A DNA stretch of 64,000 nt from assembly GCA_963678555.2 (NCBI GenBank), contig CAXXJA010000003.1:682001-746000 (forward strand). Reading direction: 5' to 3'. This DNA is from SABI01 sp963678555 (GTDB lineage: Bacteria; Spirochaetota; Spirochaetia; Sphaerochaetales; Sphaerochaetaceae). Below are positions 1-8,464 of the stretch, piece by piece (position 1 is the first letter of the stretch; every line of letters begins with the position of its first letter). A program made the position numbers and the translations under genes. The notes under the pieces are model-generated. The model saw only the letters and a list, made by a program, of their open reading frames with translations, made no database searches and had not been told where the DNA came from.

Positions 1-1086
1 GGGATTTCACAGTCGGAGATCGTACAGAAGACGGGACTGAAGGCTCCTACGGTCCTGCGTATCTTCTCGATACTTGAAGCTGACGGTCTCATCATGGTCC
101 AGAAGAATCCTCCCGAGAGAGACTTCGGGGACAAGAAGGGGCGCAAGCCAGTGTACTACACGGTCAATCCGCTTGCCCGGTATGTCATCGGCCTTGAATT
201 CTGGTCACTCACTGCTTTCATACTCGTTGTTGATTTTGCACGCAACCCTGTGTACTCCCTTGAGATCTGTCTCAGAGAGGATGTTGATGCACTCACGATC
301 TATTCTCAGCTGGAGACGCTCGTCGCTCAGGCGATCACCGAATCAGGGATCGATCCCGCCAGGATTCTCGGCCTCGGGGTGGGAGCTCCCGGTCAGGTGG
401 ATGTGAAGACAGGAGAAATCATCAGTTACCGCAAGACCAGAGGATTCACCAACTTCAACCTGGGGCAGCGCCTGCACGAACGCTTCGGCTGCAGGGTGAA
501 GGTTGCGAACAACGCGGGCGTGATCGCACTCCACGCCTATCGTCAGGGGGTAGCCAGAGAGTCTCATGCCCTGTTCACTTTTTTCATCAGACGCGGAGTG
601 GGTGGGGCGTTCATTCACGAAGGGAACCTCTTTTCGGTCCTGGGAAAGACAGCGTTCGAAGTGGGGCACACCATCGTCAATATGGATGGAAAATCGTGCT
701 ACTGCGGTTCCAGGGGCTGTCTTGAAGCCTATATTTCGGAAGCCGCGATCCTTGAGTCTCTCGAGGAGAACGATCTTCACTTCGACACTATCGAAGAAGT
801 GGAACAGCGCCTCGCAGAGGAGGACCAGGCTGTCACTGATATCGTCCGCCAGTGCGCCCGCTATCTCTCTGTCAGCGGCCAGAGCGTGTTGAGACTCCTG
901 TCTCCCGACGGATTCCTCATCATCACACGCTTCAGGACCCTCTCGCGGATCTTTGCCGATGAGCTGGAACAGATGATCCGCTGTGATGCATCCGAGAACT
1001 GTGTTCAGGTGTATCATAGTGCGTACGCCCCTCTGGAAGCTGGCCTCGGTGCCTGTGACCTGATCTTTGACGAGTACCTCCATTGA
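1..1086 (+). CDS. ROK-family transcriptional regulator (5' partial)
   Basis: The reading frame is open from base 1, so the start lies upstream of the window. The first ~30 codons encode the end of a winged helix-turn-helix (SQSEIVQKTGLKAPTVLRIF). The rest is a ROK domain with the zinc motif CYCGSRGCLEAY near base 710. The usual kinase phosphate-binding loop is degenerate, which fits a sugar-sensing repressor rather than a kinase. It sits just upstream of, and codirectional with, the acyl-CoA operon. Two palindromes in the region (1149-1171 and 8283-8303) are plausible binding sites. The ligand is unknown; if the locus degrades sulfoquinovose, a sulfosugar is the obvious candidate, but that is inference. 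Confidence 0.88.
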   Translation, partial: GISQSEIVQKTGLKAPTVLRIFSILEADGLIMVQKNPPERDFGDKKGRKPVYYTVNPLARYVIGLEFWSLTAFILVVDFARNPVYSLEICLREDVDALTIYSQLETLVAQAITESGIDPARILGLGVGAPGQVDVKTGEIISYRKTRGFTNFNLGQRLHERFGCRVKVANNAGVIALHAYRQGVARESHALFTFFIRRGVGGAFIHEGNLFSVLGKTAFEVGHTIVNMDGKSCYCGSRGCLEAYISEAAILESLEENDLHFDTIEEVEQRLAEEDQAVTDIVRQCARYLSVSGQSVLRLLSPDGFLIITRFRTLSRIFADELEQMIRCDASENCVQVYHSAYAPLEAGLGACDLIFDEYLH

Positions 1087-1123
1087 GCGTGCCGGCCGGC
1101 AGGTAAATACCTGAATCTTCTCA

Positions 1124-1171
1124 TAGACAGACTCCCTTTCAATGTGTATACTTACTTATATAAAGTAAGTA
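1124..1171 (+). promoter_or_regulatory. Promoter with overlapping palindromic operator
   Basis: A -35 box TAGACA (1124-1129) and -10 box TATACT (1147-1152) are separated by 17 bp. A perfect palindrome at 1149-1171 has 9-bp arms TACTTACTT and AAGTAAGTA around 5 bp and overlaps the -10, the arrangement expected for repression. A strong ribosome site (AAAGGAGGGG) follows at 1171-1180. The core TACTTAC/GTAAGTA recurs at 8283-8303. Binding by the adjacent ROK protein is inferred. Confidence 0.75.
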
Positions 1172-1184
1172 AAGGAGGGGAAGT

Positions 1185-2600
1185 GTGGACCGCTCACCAA
1201 TCGAAATCGAAATACAGGAACTCGTTGCACGGGCCCGCAAGGCTCAGCAGAGCATCAGGCACTATTCACAGGAACAGATAGATGAGGTGTGTCTCGCTAT
1301 CGGCTGGGAAGTCTATAACGATGAGAACATCGCGATACTCGCCCGCATGGCAGTCGAAGAGACCGGGATGGGCAATGTTCCCGACAAGATAGCCAAACAT
1401 AAGGGGAAGGTGCTCGGAGTCCTCAAGGATGTGAAGGGTGCGCCCTCTGTCGGCCTGATAGAACAGGATGAGGCAAAGGGAATCTCGAAGTATGCGAAAC
1501 CTGTCGGAGTAGTCGGTGCCCTCACTCCCGTCACGAACCCTACAGCGACCCCTGCAAGCAATGCTGTCTCGATCCTCAAGGGACGTAATGCCGTCATCTT
1601 CGCTCCCCATCCGAAATCGCAGCATGCCAGTGCGAAAGCAGTCGAGATGATGAGAGATGGGCTGAAAAAGGTCGGAGCCCCTCAGGACCTGATCCAGTTC
1701 ATGAGCGAACCCTCGATCGAGAAGACCGGAGAGCTGATGAAGCAGGTCGATCTTGTCCTTGCCACCGGGGGAGGGGCCATGGTGAAGGCTGCCTACTCCA
1801 GCGGTACTCCCGCTTACGGAGTGGGACCGGGCAATTCGGTCCAGATGATTGCCGAAGATGCAGACCTCGAGGATGCTGCAGCCAAGATCGTGCTGAGCAA
1901 GTGCTTTGACAATGCTACCAGCTGCTCCTCGGAGAACTCGGTGATCATCCATTCGAGTGTCTACGACCGGGTTATGAATCTCTTCACCGAAAAGGGCGGA
2001 TTCCTGTGCACCGGAAAAGACAGAGAAAAGCTTGAGGCCTGGATGTGGGTGGAAAACCGTAAGGGGTACCGTACTATCAACCCGGGAATTATTGCAAAGA
2101 GCGCCTCTGAGATCGCGCACGGGGCAGGAATAGAGATCCCCGAAGGGACCCGTATGCTGATGGTTGAAGGAAACGAACCGATCATCGATGACCGCTTCGC
2201 GAAGGAAAAACTCTCTCCTGTACTGACCCTGTGGAGCTGCGACACCTTCAGCGAGGGGGTGAGAATTCTCACCGAACTCACCGATACCTGCGGTACGGGA
2301 CACTCCTGCGGCATTCATACGTTCAAAGACGAGTACATAGACCATCTCGGTGAACACATGAATTCAAGCCGTATCATGATCAATCAGCCGCAGGCGCCGG
2401 CGAACGGAGGTAACTTCTTCAACGGGATGCCTTCCACGGTGACTCTCGGCTGCGGTACCTGGGGTGGAAATATCACAACAGAGAATATCAACTACAGACA
2501 TTTTCTCAATATTACCTGGGTTTCCCGGCCGATCCCTCCTGTCAAGCCGACCGATGAGGAGATGTTCGCTTCGTATCTGAAGAAAACCGGAGGAAAGTGA
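1185..2600 (+). CDS. CoA-acylating aldehyde dehydrogenase (SauS/SqwD-like, probable sulfoacetaldehyde dehydrogenase)
   Basis: This is a 471-residue member of the EutE/PduP/AdhE-N branch of the aldehyde dehydrogenase superfamily, which oxidises an aldehyde to an acyl-CoA using NAD(P)+. The catalytic cysteine lies in FDNATSCSSE (about residue 247), and the cofactor-binding stretch includes TPVTNPTATPASNA. Start is GTG at 1185, 5 bp after a strong ribosome site. It is the first gene of an operon with a succinyl-CoA-synthetase-like pair and a DASS carrier. That set matches the sulfoacetaldehyde to sulfoacetyl-CoA to sulfoacetate branch (SqwD or SauS) described for sulfoglycolysis. Sequence alone does not fix the substrate; acetaldehyde or another small aldehyde is possible. 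Confidence 0.85.
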   Translation: MDRSPIEIEIQELVARARKAQQSIRHYSQEQIDEVCLAIGWEVYNDENIAILARMAVEETGMGNVPDKIAKHKGKVLGVLKDVKGAPSVGLIEQDEAKGISKYAKPVGVVGALTPVTNPTATPASNAVSILKGRNAVIFAPHPKSQHASAKAVEMMRDGLKKVGAPQDLIQFMSEPSIEKTGELMKQVDLVLATGGGAMVKAAYSSGTPAYGVGPGNSVQMIAEDADLEDAAAKIVLSKCFDNATSCSSENSVIIHSSVYDRVMNLFTEKGGFLCTGKDREKLEAWMWVENRKGYRTINPGIIAKSASEIAHGAGIEIPEGTRMLMVEGNEPIIDDRFAKEKLSPVLTLWSCDTFSEGVRILTELTDTCGTGHSCGIHTFKDEYIDHLGEHMNSSRIMINQPQAPANGGNFFNGMPSTVTLGCGTWGGNITTENINYRHFLNITWVSRPIPPVKPTDEEMFASYLKKTGGK

Positions 2601-2604
2601 GTGT

Positions 2605-3726
2605 ATGAGACTATTTGAATACCAGGCGAAGGAGATCTTCAGGGAAGAGGGAATCGTCACCCCTGAAGGGATCCTCACGACCAGTGCAGAGGAGACTGCA
2701 GCGGCAGGTGATACCCTCGGTTATCCCTGTGTTCTCAAGTCCCAGGTCCTGATGGGGGGACGGGGAAAGAAGGGGCTCATCCCCTTCATAGAGGATAGGA
2801 AGAAGGCTCTGAGTGAAGCACACAGGCTTTTTGACGGAGAGTGGGCTGTACCGAGGATTCTTGTGGAAGAGGCCGTCGACATAGAACGAGAGCTCTATCT
2901 GTCGATCTCTGTTGACCCCCAGCGGGCAAAAGGGATCATCCTCGTAAGCGCTCAGGGAGGAGTCGAGATCGAGAGCCTTGCTCAGGACGATGCAGCCAGT
3001 ATCCAGTGTGAGTATTTCTCTCTCACCTCGGGGCTGCAGAGCTTTCAGGTGACGGACCTTGCCTACCGGGTCGGCCTTGATGCACAGGCTGTGAAGCAGT
3101 TCCGTTCTGTCGTGCACGCACTGTACAGGATCTTCACCCGCTATGATGCCGAGCTTGTTGAGATCAATCCGCTGTTCATCACGAAGCAGGGTGCTCTGGT
3201 GGCAGGGGATGGTAAGCTCATGATCGATGAGAACTCGATGGACCGTCAGAAGAGGTTCGTAAGAACCCGGGAATTCTACGAAAGCGATATGGAGTTCGAA
3301 GCTGCTCAGGCAGGTATCCCCTACCTTCAGTTCGACGGAGATATCTCCCTGATGTGTGCGGGAGCCGGACTGACCACAACGGTGTACGACCTGATCAACT
3401 ATGAAGGAGGACGTGTCGCCAACTATCTCGAATTCGGAGGTCCCAACTACCGCAAGGCCTATGAGGCCATGGAGCTCTGTCTCAGGAATGATTCCAAAGT
3501 GATCCTTGTGGTCACCTTCGGCACGATAGCCCGTGCAGATATCATGGCTCAGGGAATCGTTGACGCGGCGGAAGCCCTGAAGCCGGATCGTCCCATCGTG
3601 ACCTGTATCCGCGGGACAGGGGAAGCGGAGGCGGTACAGATCCTCAGCGAAGCCGGTCTGGAGCCCCTGTTTGATACCGAGGAAGCTGTGAAGACTGCTG
3701 TGAGACTTTCGAAGGAGATTGGTTGA
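2605..3726 (+). CDS. Succinyl-CoA synthetase beta-like subunit (ATP-grasp), probable acyl-CoA ligase
   Basis: The 373-residue protein begins like SucC (RLFEYQAKEIFREEGI), with an ATP-grasp domain over residues 1-220 and a ligase-CoA domain at the C-terminus (LEFGGPNYRKAYEAMELC). It would pair with the next gene to convert an acyl-CoA to the free acid with ADP phosphorylation, conserving the thioester made by the upstream dehydrogenase as ATP. It overlaps the next gene by one base (TGATG). The sequence departs from TCA-cycle SucC and there are no TCA neighbours, so a specialised substrate such as sulfoacetyl-CoA is more likely. SqwK/SqwL-type ligases of sulfoglycolysis are the closest contextual match; this is inference. 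Confidence 0.85.
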   Translation: MRLFEYQAKEIFREEGIVTPEGILTTSAEETAAAGDTLGYPCVLKSQVLMGGRGKKGLIPFIEDRKKALSEAHRLFDGEWAVPRILVEEAVDIERELYLSISVDPQRAKGIILVSAQGGVEIESLAQDDAASIQCEYFSLTSGLQSFQVTDLAYRVGLDAQAVKQFRSVVHALYRIFTRYDAELVEINPLFITKQGALVAGDGKLMIDENSMDRQKRFVRTREFYESDMEFEAAQAGIPYLQFDGDISLMCAGAGLTTTVYDLINYEGGRVANYLEFGGPNYRKAYEAMELCLRNDSKVILVVTFGTIARADIMAQGIVDAAEALKPDRPIVTCIRGTGEAEAVQILSEAGLEPLFDTEEAVKTAVRLSKEIG

Positions 3727-4619
3727 TGAGTATATTCGTGGATCGCGATACCCGTGTCCTCGTGCAGGGTATCACAGGTAATGAAGGGAGCTTCTGGACG
3801 AAGCATATGATAGATCTGGGAACGGATGTCGTTGCAGGTGTCACTCCCGGTAAGGAGGGGCAGAGTGTTGAGGGCAGGCCTGTCTACCATTCTGTGCGCA
3901 GGGCCGTGAAGGAACACGAATGTGATGCAGCAATGCTCTTTGTTCCTCCCCGTTTCACGATGGATGCTGTCCTTGAAGCGCTTGATAGCGGCATCAGAAA
4001 GATCGTCACGATAGCTGACGGCATACCGCTGCATGAGATGGTGAGGATCCGGGAGGCTTCTCAGTACCATCAGGCGATGGTGGTCGGAGGAAACACCTCG
4101 GGGGTCATCACTCCCTCACGTGCCATGCTCGGCATGTTTCCCTATTGGATCGAGCGTGTCTACAAAAGCGGGTCGATCGGTGTCATGACGCGAAGCGGCT
4201 CCCTGACCAATGAAGTGACTGCCATGGTTGTCGCCTCGGGTTTCGGCGTCAGTACGCTCATCGGGGTCGGAGGAGATCCGGTGCCGGGTACGAGGTCCGC
4301 TGAACTTCTTCCCTTGTATCAGGCGGATGAGCAGACTGAAGCGGTTGTCATTATCGGTGAGCTGGGAGGGACGATGGAGGAGGAGGTCGCTGATATGATG
4401 GCCTCAAAAGCCTTCACCAAGCCACTTGTTGCATTCCTCGGTGGCCGAACGGCTCCCGAGGGCAAGCGTATGGGTCATGCAGGTGCGATCATCTCGGGAG
4501 GGAAGGGCTCGGTGCACAGCAAGATCGAGGCCCTTGAAGCAGCCGGCGGTATGGTGGCAAGCCGTCCCAGCGAGGTCGGTCAGCTGCTCAAAGAGGCGGT
4601 GAAAGGGGGCGGACAGTGA
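3726..4619 (+). CDS. Succinyl-CoA synthetase alpha-like subunit, probable acyl-CoA ligase
   Basis: The SucD-like protein has a CoA-binding Rossmann domain near the N-terminus (TGNEGSFWTKHMIDLGTDVV) and the phosphohistidine loop GHAGAII near residue 248. The phosphohistidine residue is therefore present. I chose ATG at 3726, overlapping the upstream stop, over the TTG one codon earlier. The stop overlaps the GTG start of the carrier gene, so translation of the four genes is probably coupled. With the beta subunit it should act on the product of the acylating aldehyde dehydrogenase. The true acyl substrate cannot be read from the sequence. Confidence 0.85.
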   Translation: MSIFVDRDTRVLVQGITGNEGSFWTKHMIDLGTDVVAGVTPGKEGQSVEGRPVYHSVRRAVKEHECDAAMLFVPPRFTMDAVLEALDSGIRKIVTIADGIPLHEMVRIREASQYHQAMVVGGNTSGVITPSRAMLGMFPYWIERVYKSGSIGVMTRSGSLTNEVTAMVVASGFGVSTLIGVGGDPVPGTRSAELLPLYQADEQTEAVVIIGELGGTMEEEVADMMASKAFTKPLVAFLGGRTAPEGKRMGHAGAIISGGKGSVHSKIEALEAAGGMVASRPSEVGQLLKEAVKGGGQ

Positions 4620-6070
4620 AGACTCACCACGTTCTGAGACAGCAGCTCATCTACTTCTTTCTCGCCCTGGCGGCAATGATCGTTGTCAAGCAGATGCCGA
4701 TAGCGGACTCCGTTCGGTATGTCGGCGATGCTGAACTGACACAGACGGCTCAGGCCGCGCTGAGTGTTCTGGTCTTTGCCCTTGTTCTCTGGATGAGCGA
4801 AGCGATTCCGTTTCACATCACCGGGCTTCTCTCGGTAGTCCTCCTTGCCCTGTTCAGGGTTGATACCTATGGTACGATCGTGAAAGAGGGCTTCGGAAAC
4901 AATACCGTCACCTTCTTCATCGGTGTCCTTGTCCTTTCCGCCTTCATTACGAGCAGCGGTCTGGGCAAACGTATCGGGGTGCTGATCCTCTCCAAGACGG
5001 GCAATTCGACAAGCAGGATACTCTTCGGTTTCATGATGACCGGGACGGTGCTGTCGATGTGGATCACGAACATGGCCGTGGCAGCGATGCTGATGCCTCT
5101 TGCGGTCGCTATTCTCGAGGAAGAGGGGGTCGAGAAACTGAAGAGCAACTTCGGCAGGGCCCTTCTCATCGCCTGTGCATGGGGTTCCATCATCGGGGGG
5201 ATCGCAACCCCTTCCGGTGCAGGGCCGAACGCCCTCGCGATCGGGTTTCTGCGGGAAATGGCCGGTATCGACGTGACCTTCGCCCAGTGGATGCTCTACG
5301 GGGTCCCTGCTGCACTGCTGATGGCTCCGGTCGGGTGGGTCATCCTGCTTGTGTTCTTCAAGCCCGAGATGACGCATCTCAAGAAGAGCAGAGAGGATCT
5401 CAAGGCGGAACTTGATACCCTGCCTGCAATGAACCGCGAGGAGGTCGTGACGATGATCCTGTTCCTTCTCACCGTCGTCCTCTGGCTCTCAACACCACTG
5501 CTGAAGACCTGGCTGGGCATTGCCATACCGATCTCGATGCCGGTGCTGTTCACCAGCTGCCTGTTTTTCCTTCCCGGAGTGAGCGGGATCCACTGGAGAG
5601 ATATCGAGTCACAGGTCTCCTGGAGCGGTATCATCCTTATCGTCAGCGGGATATCCGTAGGGATGATGCTGTACACCACCGGAGCCGCGCGCTGGCTCTC
5701 CGTGGTTCTCCTTTCGGGAATCGGGACGCTTCCCGGCTTCCTTATGGTGTTCGTCATTGTGTTCATCATCTCACTGCTGAAGATCATCTTCTCCAGCAAC
5801 ACGGTCACCGCGACGATCATCATCCCGATCATGATAGAACTCGCTGTTGCACTCGGCCTGCCGGTGATGTCGGTCGCTCTCCCCGCGAGTCTCGTTGCCT
5901 CTCTGGCCTTCATTCTCGTCACGAGCTCTCCGACCAATGTCATCCCCTATTCAGCGGGGTACTTCTCGATCAAGGACTTTGCCAAGGGCGGCCTCGTCAT
6001 GACCGTGTTCGGTTCACTTATTCTGAGCTCTGTCGTGTACTTCATCGGCCTGTTCACCGGCATCTACTAG
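4616..6070 (+). CDS. DASS/SLC13-family anion carrier (candidate sulfoacetate exporter)
   Basis: This 484-residue polytopic membrane protein has about 11-12 hydrophobic segments and the family's substrate-binding repeats: ITNMAVAAMLMPLAV in the first half and SSNTVTATIIIPIM in the second. DASS proteins move di- and tricarboxylates, sulfate and related anions. As the last gene of an operon that ends in an organic acid, it may export the acid rather than import it, as proposed for SqwE-like carriers in sulfoacetate-forming bacteria. Uptake of a dicarboxylate is the alternative. The GTG start at 4616 overlaps the upstream stop. A strong terminator follows at 6091. Confidence 0.85.
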   Translation: MKTHHVLRQQLIYFFLALAAMIVVKQMPIADSVRYVGDAELTQTAQAALSVLVFALVLWMSEAIPFHITGLLSVVLLALFRVDTYGTIVKEGFGNNTVTFFIGVLVLSAFITSSGLGKRIGVLILSKTGNSTSRILFGFMMTGTVLSMWITNMAVAAMLMPLAVAILEEEGVEKLKSNFGRALLIACAWGSIIGGIATPSGAGPNALAIGFLREMAGIDVTFAQWMLYGVPAALLMAPVGWVILLVFFKPEMTHLKKSREDLKAELDTLPAMNREEVVTMILFLLTVVLWLSTPLLKTWLGIAIPISMPVLFTSCLFFLPGVSGIHWRDIESQVSWSGIILIVSGISVGMMLYTTGAARWLSVVLLSGIGTLPGFLMVFVIVFIISLLKIIFSSNTVTATIIIPIMIELAVALGLPVMSVALPASLVASLAFILVTSSPTNVIPYSAGYFSIKDFAKGGLVMTVFGSLILSSVVYFIGLFTGIY

Positions 6071-6090
6071 AATCTTATTTCGATACACCA

Positions 6091-6120
6091 GAAAGGGCAG
6101 TCATCGCTGACTGCCCTTTC
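6091..6120. terminator. Bidirectional intrinsic terminator between convergent operons
   Basis: A perfect 13-bp stem (GAAAGGGCAGTCA and its complement) closes a TCGC loop. Short T-rich flanks lie on both sides, and convergent genes stop at 6070 (+) and 6142 (-). Confidence 0.8.
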
Positions 6121-6141
6121 TGTTCGTTCGGGAATACTGTC

Positions 6142-6792
6142 TTAGAGGGTTTTCAGGGTCAGATTGATTCCCGTGGTCCTCACTGCCGCACCGTTTTTAG
6201 CGGCAGGACCCTCTGCGTGAGCGAGCATCCATTTGTTGTTCCTGAACAAGGTCCCGTCGGGTTCGCCGCTGAGTGCTTCGTTGGTTCCCCTCGGCAGGAT
6301 GATCAGGGCATTGAAGGGATTGGATGAGACTCTGCAGGGGGCAAGGTGGAGTGTGGTGGAGTAGATGACGAGGGAACTACCCTTTTCGACGTAGAAGAGC
6401 TCGGTGAGAGACGAATCCCAGGTACCGTCCTGCCCGATATCCTGTATCCTTCCGAGCATCAGGACCAGGTCGGTTGCGGCAACGATCATCTCATTGCTGC
6501 TGTGGTATTCCATGCCGTTCAGTCGTGTGTTCATCCCGTAACAGCAGCCTATCTCGATGGGAAGCTGCCCGAATATCCTGTGTTCAATGGTTTTCCTGAC
6601 ATCAAGAGCCTCGAGCGCTGTGCTTGATGGAGTGTATCGTGTCTCCTCGTTCTCTGCAAAGAGACGCAGGGAGAGCGCTTCGAGTTCCCCTGTGTCAATA
6701 TCGTCAACTCTGTAGCCGTAGGTCCTGAAGGCAGGGTCACTGATGTCCCTGATGATGAATTCGCTGTTCAGCTTCTGTAGTTCTGTACGCAT
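6142..6792 (-). CDS. DUF4867 family protein (KduI/cupin-like, candidate sugar isomerase)
   Basis: The 216-residue protein resembles the DUF4867 family, a probable cupin-type relative of KduI. Visible candidate metal or active-site residues include YHSSNEM, the carboxylate-rich DSSLTELFYVEKGS strand and HLAPC. It is downstream of the isomerase gene in the same operon, and a stable hairpin lies between them. In sulfoglycolytic transketolase clusters a second isomerase interconverts 4-deoxy-4-sulfoerythrose and its ketose; this protein could fill that role, but I am not certain that DUF4867 is the family used. Start ATG at 6792 has GGAGA upstream. The family assignment is moderately sure and the function is inferred. 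Confidence 0.65.
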   Translation of the reverse strand: MRTELQKLNSEFIIRDISDPAFRTYGYRVDDIDTGELEALSLRLFAENEETRYTPSSTALEALDVRKTIEHRIFGQLPIEIGCCYGMNTRLNGMEYHSSNEMIVAATDLVLMLGRIQDIGQDGTWDSSLTELFYVEKGSSLVIYSTTLHLAPCRVSSNPFNALIILPRGTNEALSGEPDGTLFRNNKWMLAHAEGPAAKNGAAVRTTGINLTLKTL

Positions 6793-6822
6793 AGGGTGTC
6801 TCCTTCTACGGCATGGTGAAAG

Positions 6823-6845
6823 GCGGTGGGCTTACCGCCCACCGC
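6823..6845 (-). other. Intercistronic hairpin
   Basis: A perfect 9-bp stem (GCGGTGGGC and GCCCACCGC) closes a 5-nt loop between the isomerase and DUF4867 genes. No U-tract follows on the transcribed strand, so it is more likely an mRNA stabiliser or processing site than a terminator. Confidence 0.6.
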
Positions 6846-6885
6846 TGTCGTTGTTTCTGTGAAACGCCGGTGTTCCTCTCACCTG

Positions 6886-8202
6886 CTACTCGATGACCTG
6901 CCAGCCCTTGATCTTGGCAAGGATCCTGAAGGGTTTCAGGAAATCTCCGTAGACGACCGATGCATGGTGGGCGATCCCGTTGTCTGTGACGATTCTCAGC
7001 ATCTCATCGACCGGCTTCGTGAACCGGGCTTTCATGTAGGTGCCGCGCAGTTCCTTCTCCATGGGGATCACAGAACCTGAGGCAAGGAAGACCCGGTAAT
7101 CGGTACGGTCGGAGTCGAGCCGAAGCACGGAGAAGTCTCCGTTCTTGAGGACGAAGTCGGCAGTCACTCCCTTGCCGCCGGCAAAGTAGGTCGACAGGGA
7201 GCGGGTGCATACTCCGTCCCAGAGGTTGCACGGTGCCACTCCGCAGTGCCACAGGAGTGCGGTATCCTCTTCGAGGTCGACCTGAGAGAAGTCGAACAGG
7301 TAGGGAGTCTCACCCCCGACAGCCCGGTGGGCTATCATACTGATGGCACCTTCGACGTCTCCCTCACAGCTGAGGATGTTGTGTTCGCTCTGGAGGATCG
7401 ACATGGCTGCACAGGGCGAGATGCCGAACTCTGATGCGAATTCGGGCCAGCAGCGGACAGCGAGGGCTGTGAGGGTATTGTCTGCCATGAAACGGCCGAG
7501 TTTGGCGGTCAGTTCTGCAACCTTGCCGATCTGGAACTCGTTGAGCTCGCTCACATCGAACAGCTTGATTACCTGCGCTCTTCTGCGTTCGATCTCCTCA
7601 GGTTCCACCTGGTAGTTCCACACCTCACTGAGTTCATAGTGATTGATCAGGATACCCATCTCACTGTAGAGGTTCAGATCGTAGACACCCAGGTTGAAAA
7701 AGCCCTTGGCTCTATAGCCGATGACTCCGAGGTTCATCCTGTCGAGGGCTGCTGCTATCCTCACAGCATCGACCCAGTCGGTATCGATGGCGGGTCCCAC
7801 CGTAACATGGTAGGTCTTCACACCGCTCTTGAACAGGTTGGACGAGTTGAGGTTCACGCCGCACACGGAGTTGAGCCGGATCTTCCCCCCGTTGTAGGGA
7901 AGCTCGGGGAGCCCCCACAGGAGAATCGGCTTGTGCAGGACCTTGTCAAGTTCAAGGACGAGGTGTCCCAGATGGAAGGTGCTGCTGATCACCACGAGGC
8001 CGTCGATCTGGCTGGCGGCGAGTCGCGAGGCTGCCGCTTTGGCGTCCTCCACCTCGATGACCTGTTCCTCGATGGCGACGAGGTCCACCTCCTCAAGTGC
8101 TTCAAGATCCTTCAGGATCCCCGTATAGAGTTCATATGCTGCTTCGTAGTCAAAGGTTTTTCGTGCGAGTGCGACGACTCCGAGCGTGATACGTTGTTTC
8201 AT
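6886..8202 (-). CDS. L-fucose/L-arabinose isomerase-fold enzyme (SqvD/SftI-like, candidate sulfoquinovose isomerase)
   Basis: The 438-residue protein has the fucose/arabinose isomerase fold. The N-terminal Rossmann-like domain contains ASQIDGLVVISSTFHLG, where fucose isomerases choose among substrates. The C-terminal domain includes GDVEGAISMIAHRAVGG (candidate metal ligands D and E) and LLWHCGVAP. Enzymes of this fold convert aldoses to ketoses, and one branch (SqvD/SftI) isomerises sulfoquinovose to sulfofructose. It starts the minus-strand operon with the DUF4867 gene. The promoter carries the same palindrome as the acyl-CoA operon, so both are likely induced together. The alternative is an ordinary rare-sugar isomerase. 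Confidence 0.78.
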   Translation of the reverse strand: MKQRITLGVVALARKTFDYEAAYELYTGILKDLEALEEVDLVAIEEQVIEVEDAKAAASRLAASQIDGLVVISSTFHLGHLVLELDKVLHKPILLWGLPELPYNGGKIRLNSVCGVNLNSSNLFKSGVKTYHVTVGPAIDTDWVDAVRIAAALDRMNLGVIGYRAKGFFNLGVYDLNLYSEMGILINHYELSEVWNYQVEPEEIERRRAQVIKLFDVSELNEFQIGKVAELTAKLGRFMADNTLTALAVRCWPEFASEFGISPCAAMSILQSEHNILSCEGDVEGAISMIAHRAVGGETPYLFDFSQVDLEEDTALLWHCGVAPCNLWDGVCTRSLSTYFAGGKGVTADFVLKNGDFSVLRLDSDRTDYRVFLASGSVIPMEKELRGTYMKARFTKPVDEMLRIVTDNGIAHHASVVYGDFLKPFRILAKIKGWQVIE

Positions 8203-8282
8203 GATGCTCCCTCTTGATAGTTCTTGTGCGGTCCTTTCAGACTGCTTTCTCCGACAGCGGGCAGTGCCTCACTGGAATTATA

Positions 8283-8327
8283 TTACTTACTGTATGTAAG
8301 TAAAACATACATAGTGGCCTCTGTCAA
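8283..8327 (-). promoter_or_regulatory. Promoter and palindromic operator of the isomerase operon
   Basis: On the minus strand a -35 TTGACA (8327-8322) is followed after 17 bp by TTTACT (8304-8299). A perfect palindrome at 8283-8303 has 8-bp arms TTACTTAC and GTAAGTAA around TGTAT and overlaps the -10. It shares TACTTAC/GTAAGTA with 1149-1171, although the spacing between these cores is 5 bp here and 9 bp there. Confidence 0.7.
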
Positions 8328-8403
8328 TCATCAACCGCCGTTTTCCTGCCTTCCGTACGAGCGTGAGCCTGTCAGGCTGCTCCTATGAAGTGCGGAAAGG
8401 GTG

Positions 8404-8433
8404 AAGAGGGGTGCCCACAGGGCAGACCCTCTT
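8404..8433 (-). terminator. Probable terminator of the ABC/oxidoreductase operon
   Basis: An imperfect GC-rich hairpin (AGAGGGGTGCCC, ACA loop, GGGCAGACCCTCT) lies 30 bp past the stop of the minus-strand oxidoreductase gene. The following U-tract is weak. Confidence 0.45.
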
Positions 8434-8464
8434 TCGTAAGGGTGATCCTCGGCGTATCAGCGAG

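Noticed and set aside
343..1083. Long minus-strand frame antisense to the ROK gene
   Set aside because: No family resemblance; it mirrors the codon pattern of the plus-strand gene.
1266..2357. 363-codon minus-strand frame opposite the aldehyde dehydrogenase
   Set aside because: It is a by-product of high third-position GC on the coding strand and has no recognisable domain.
4580..5377. Minus-strand frame opposite the DASS carrier, rich in H, D and E
   Set aside because: Typical complement of a membrane-protein gene; no ribosome site or homology.
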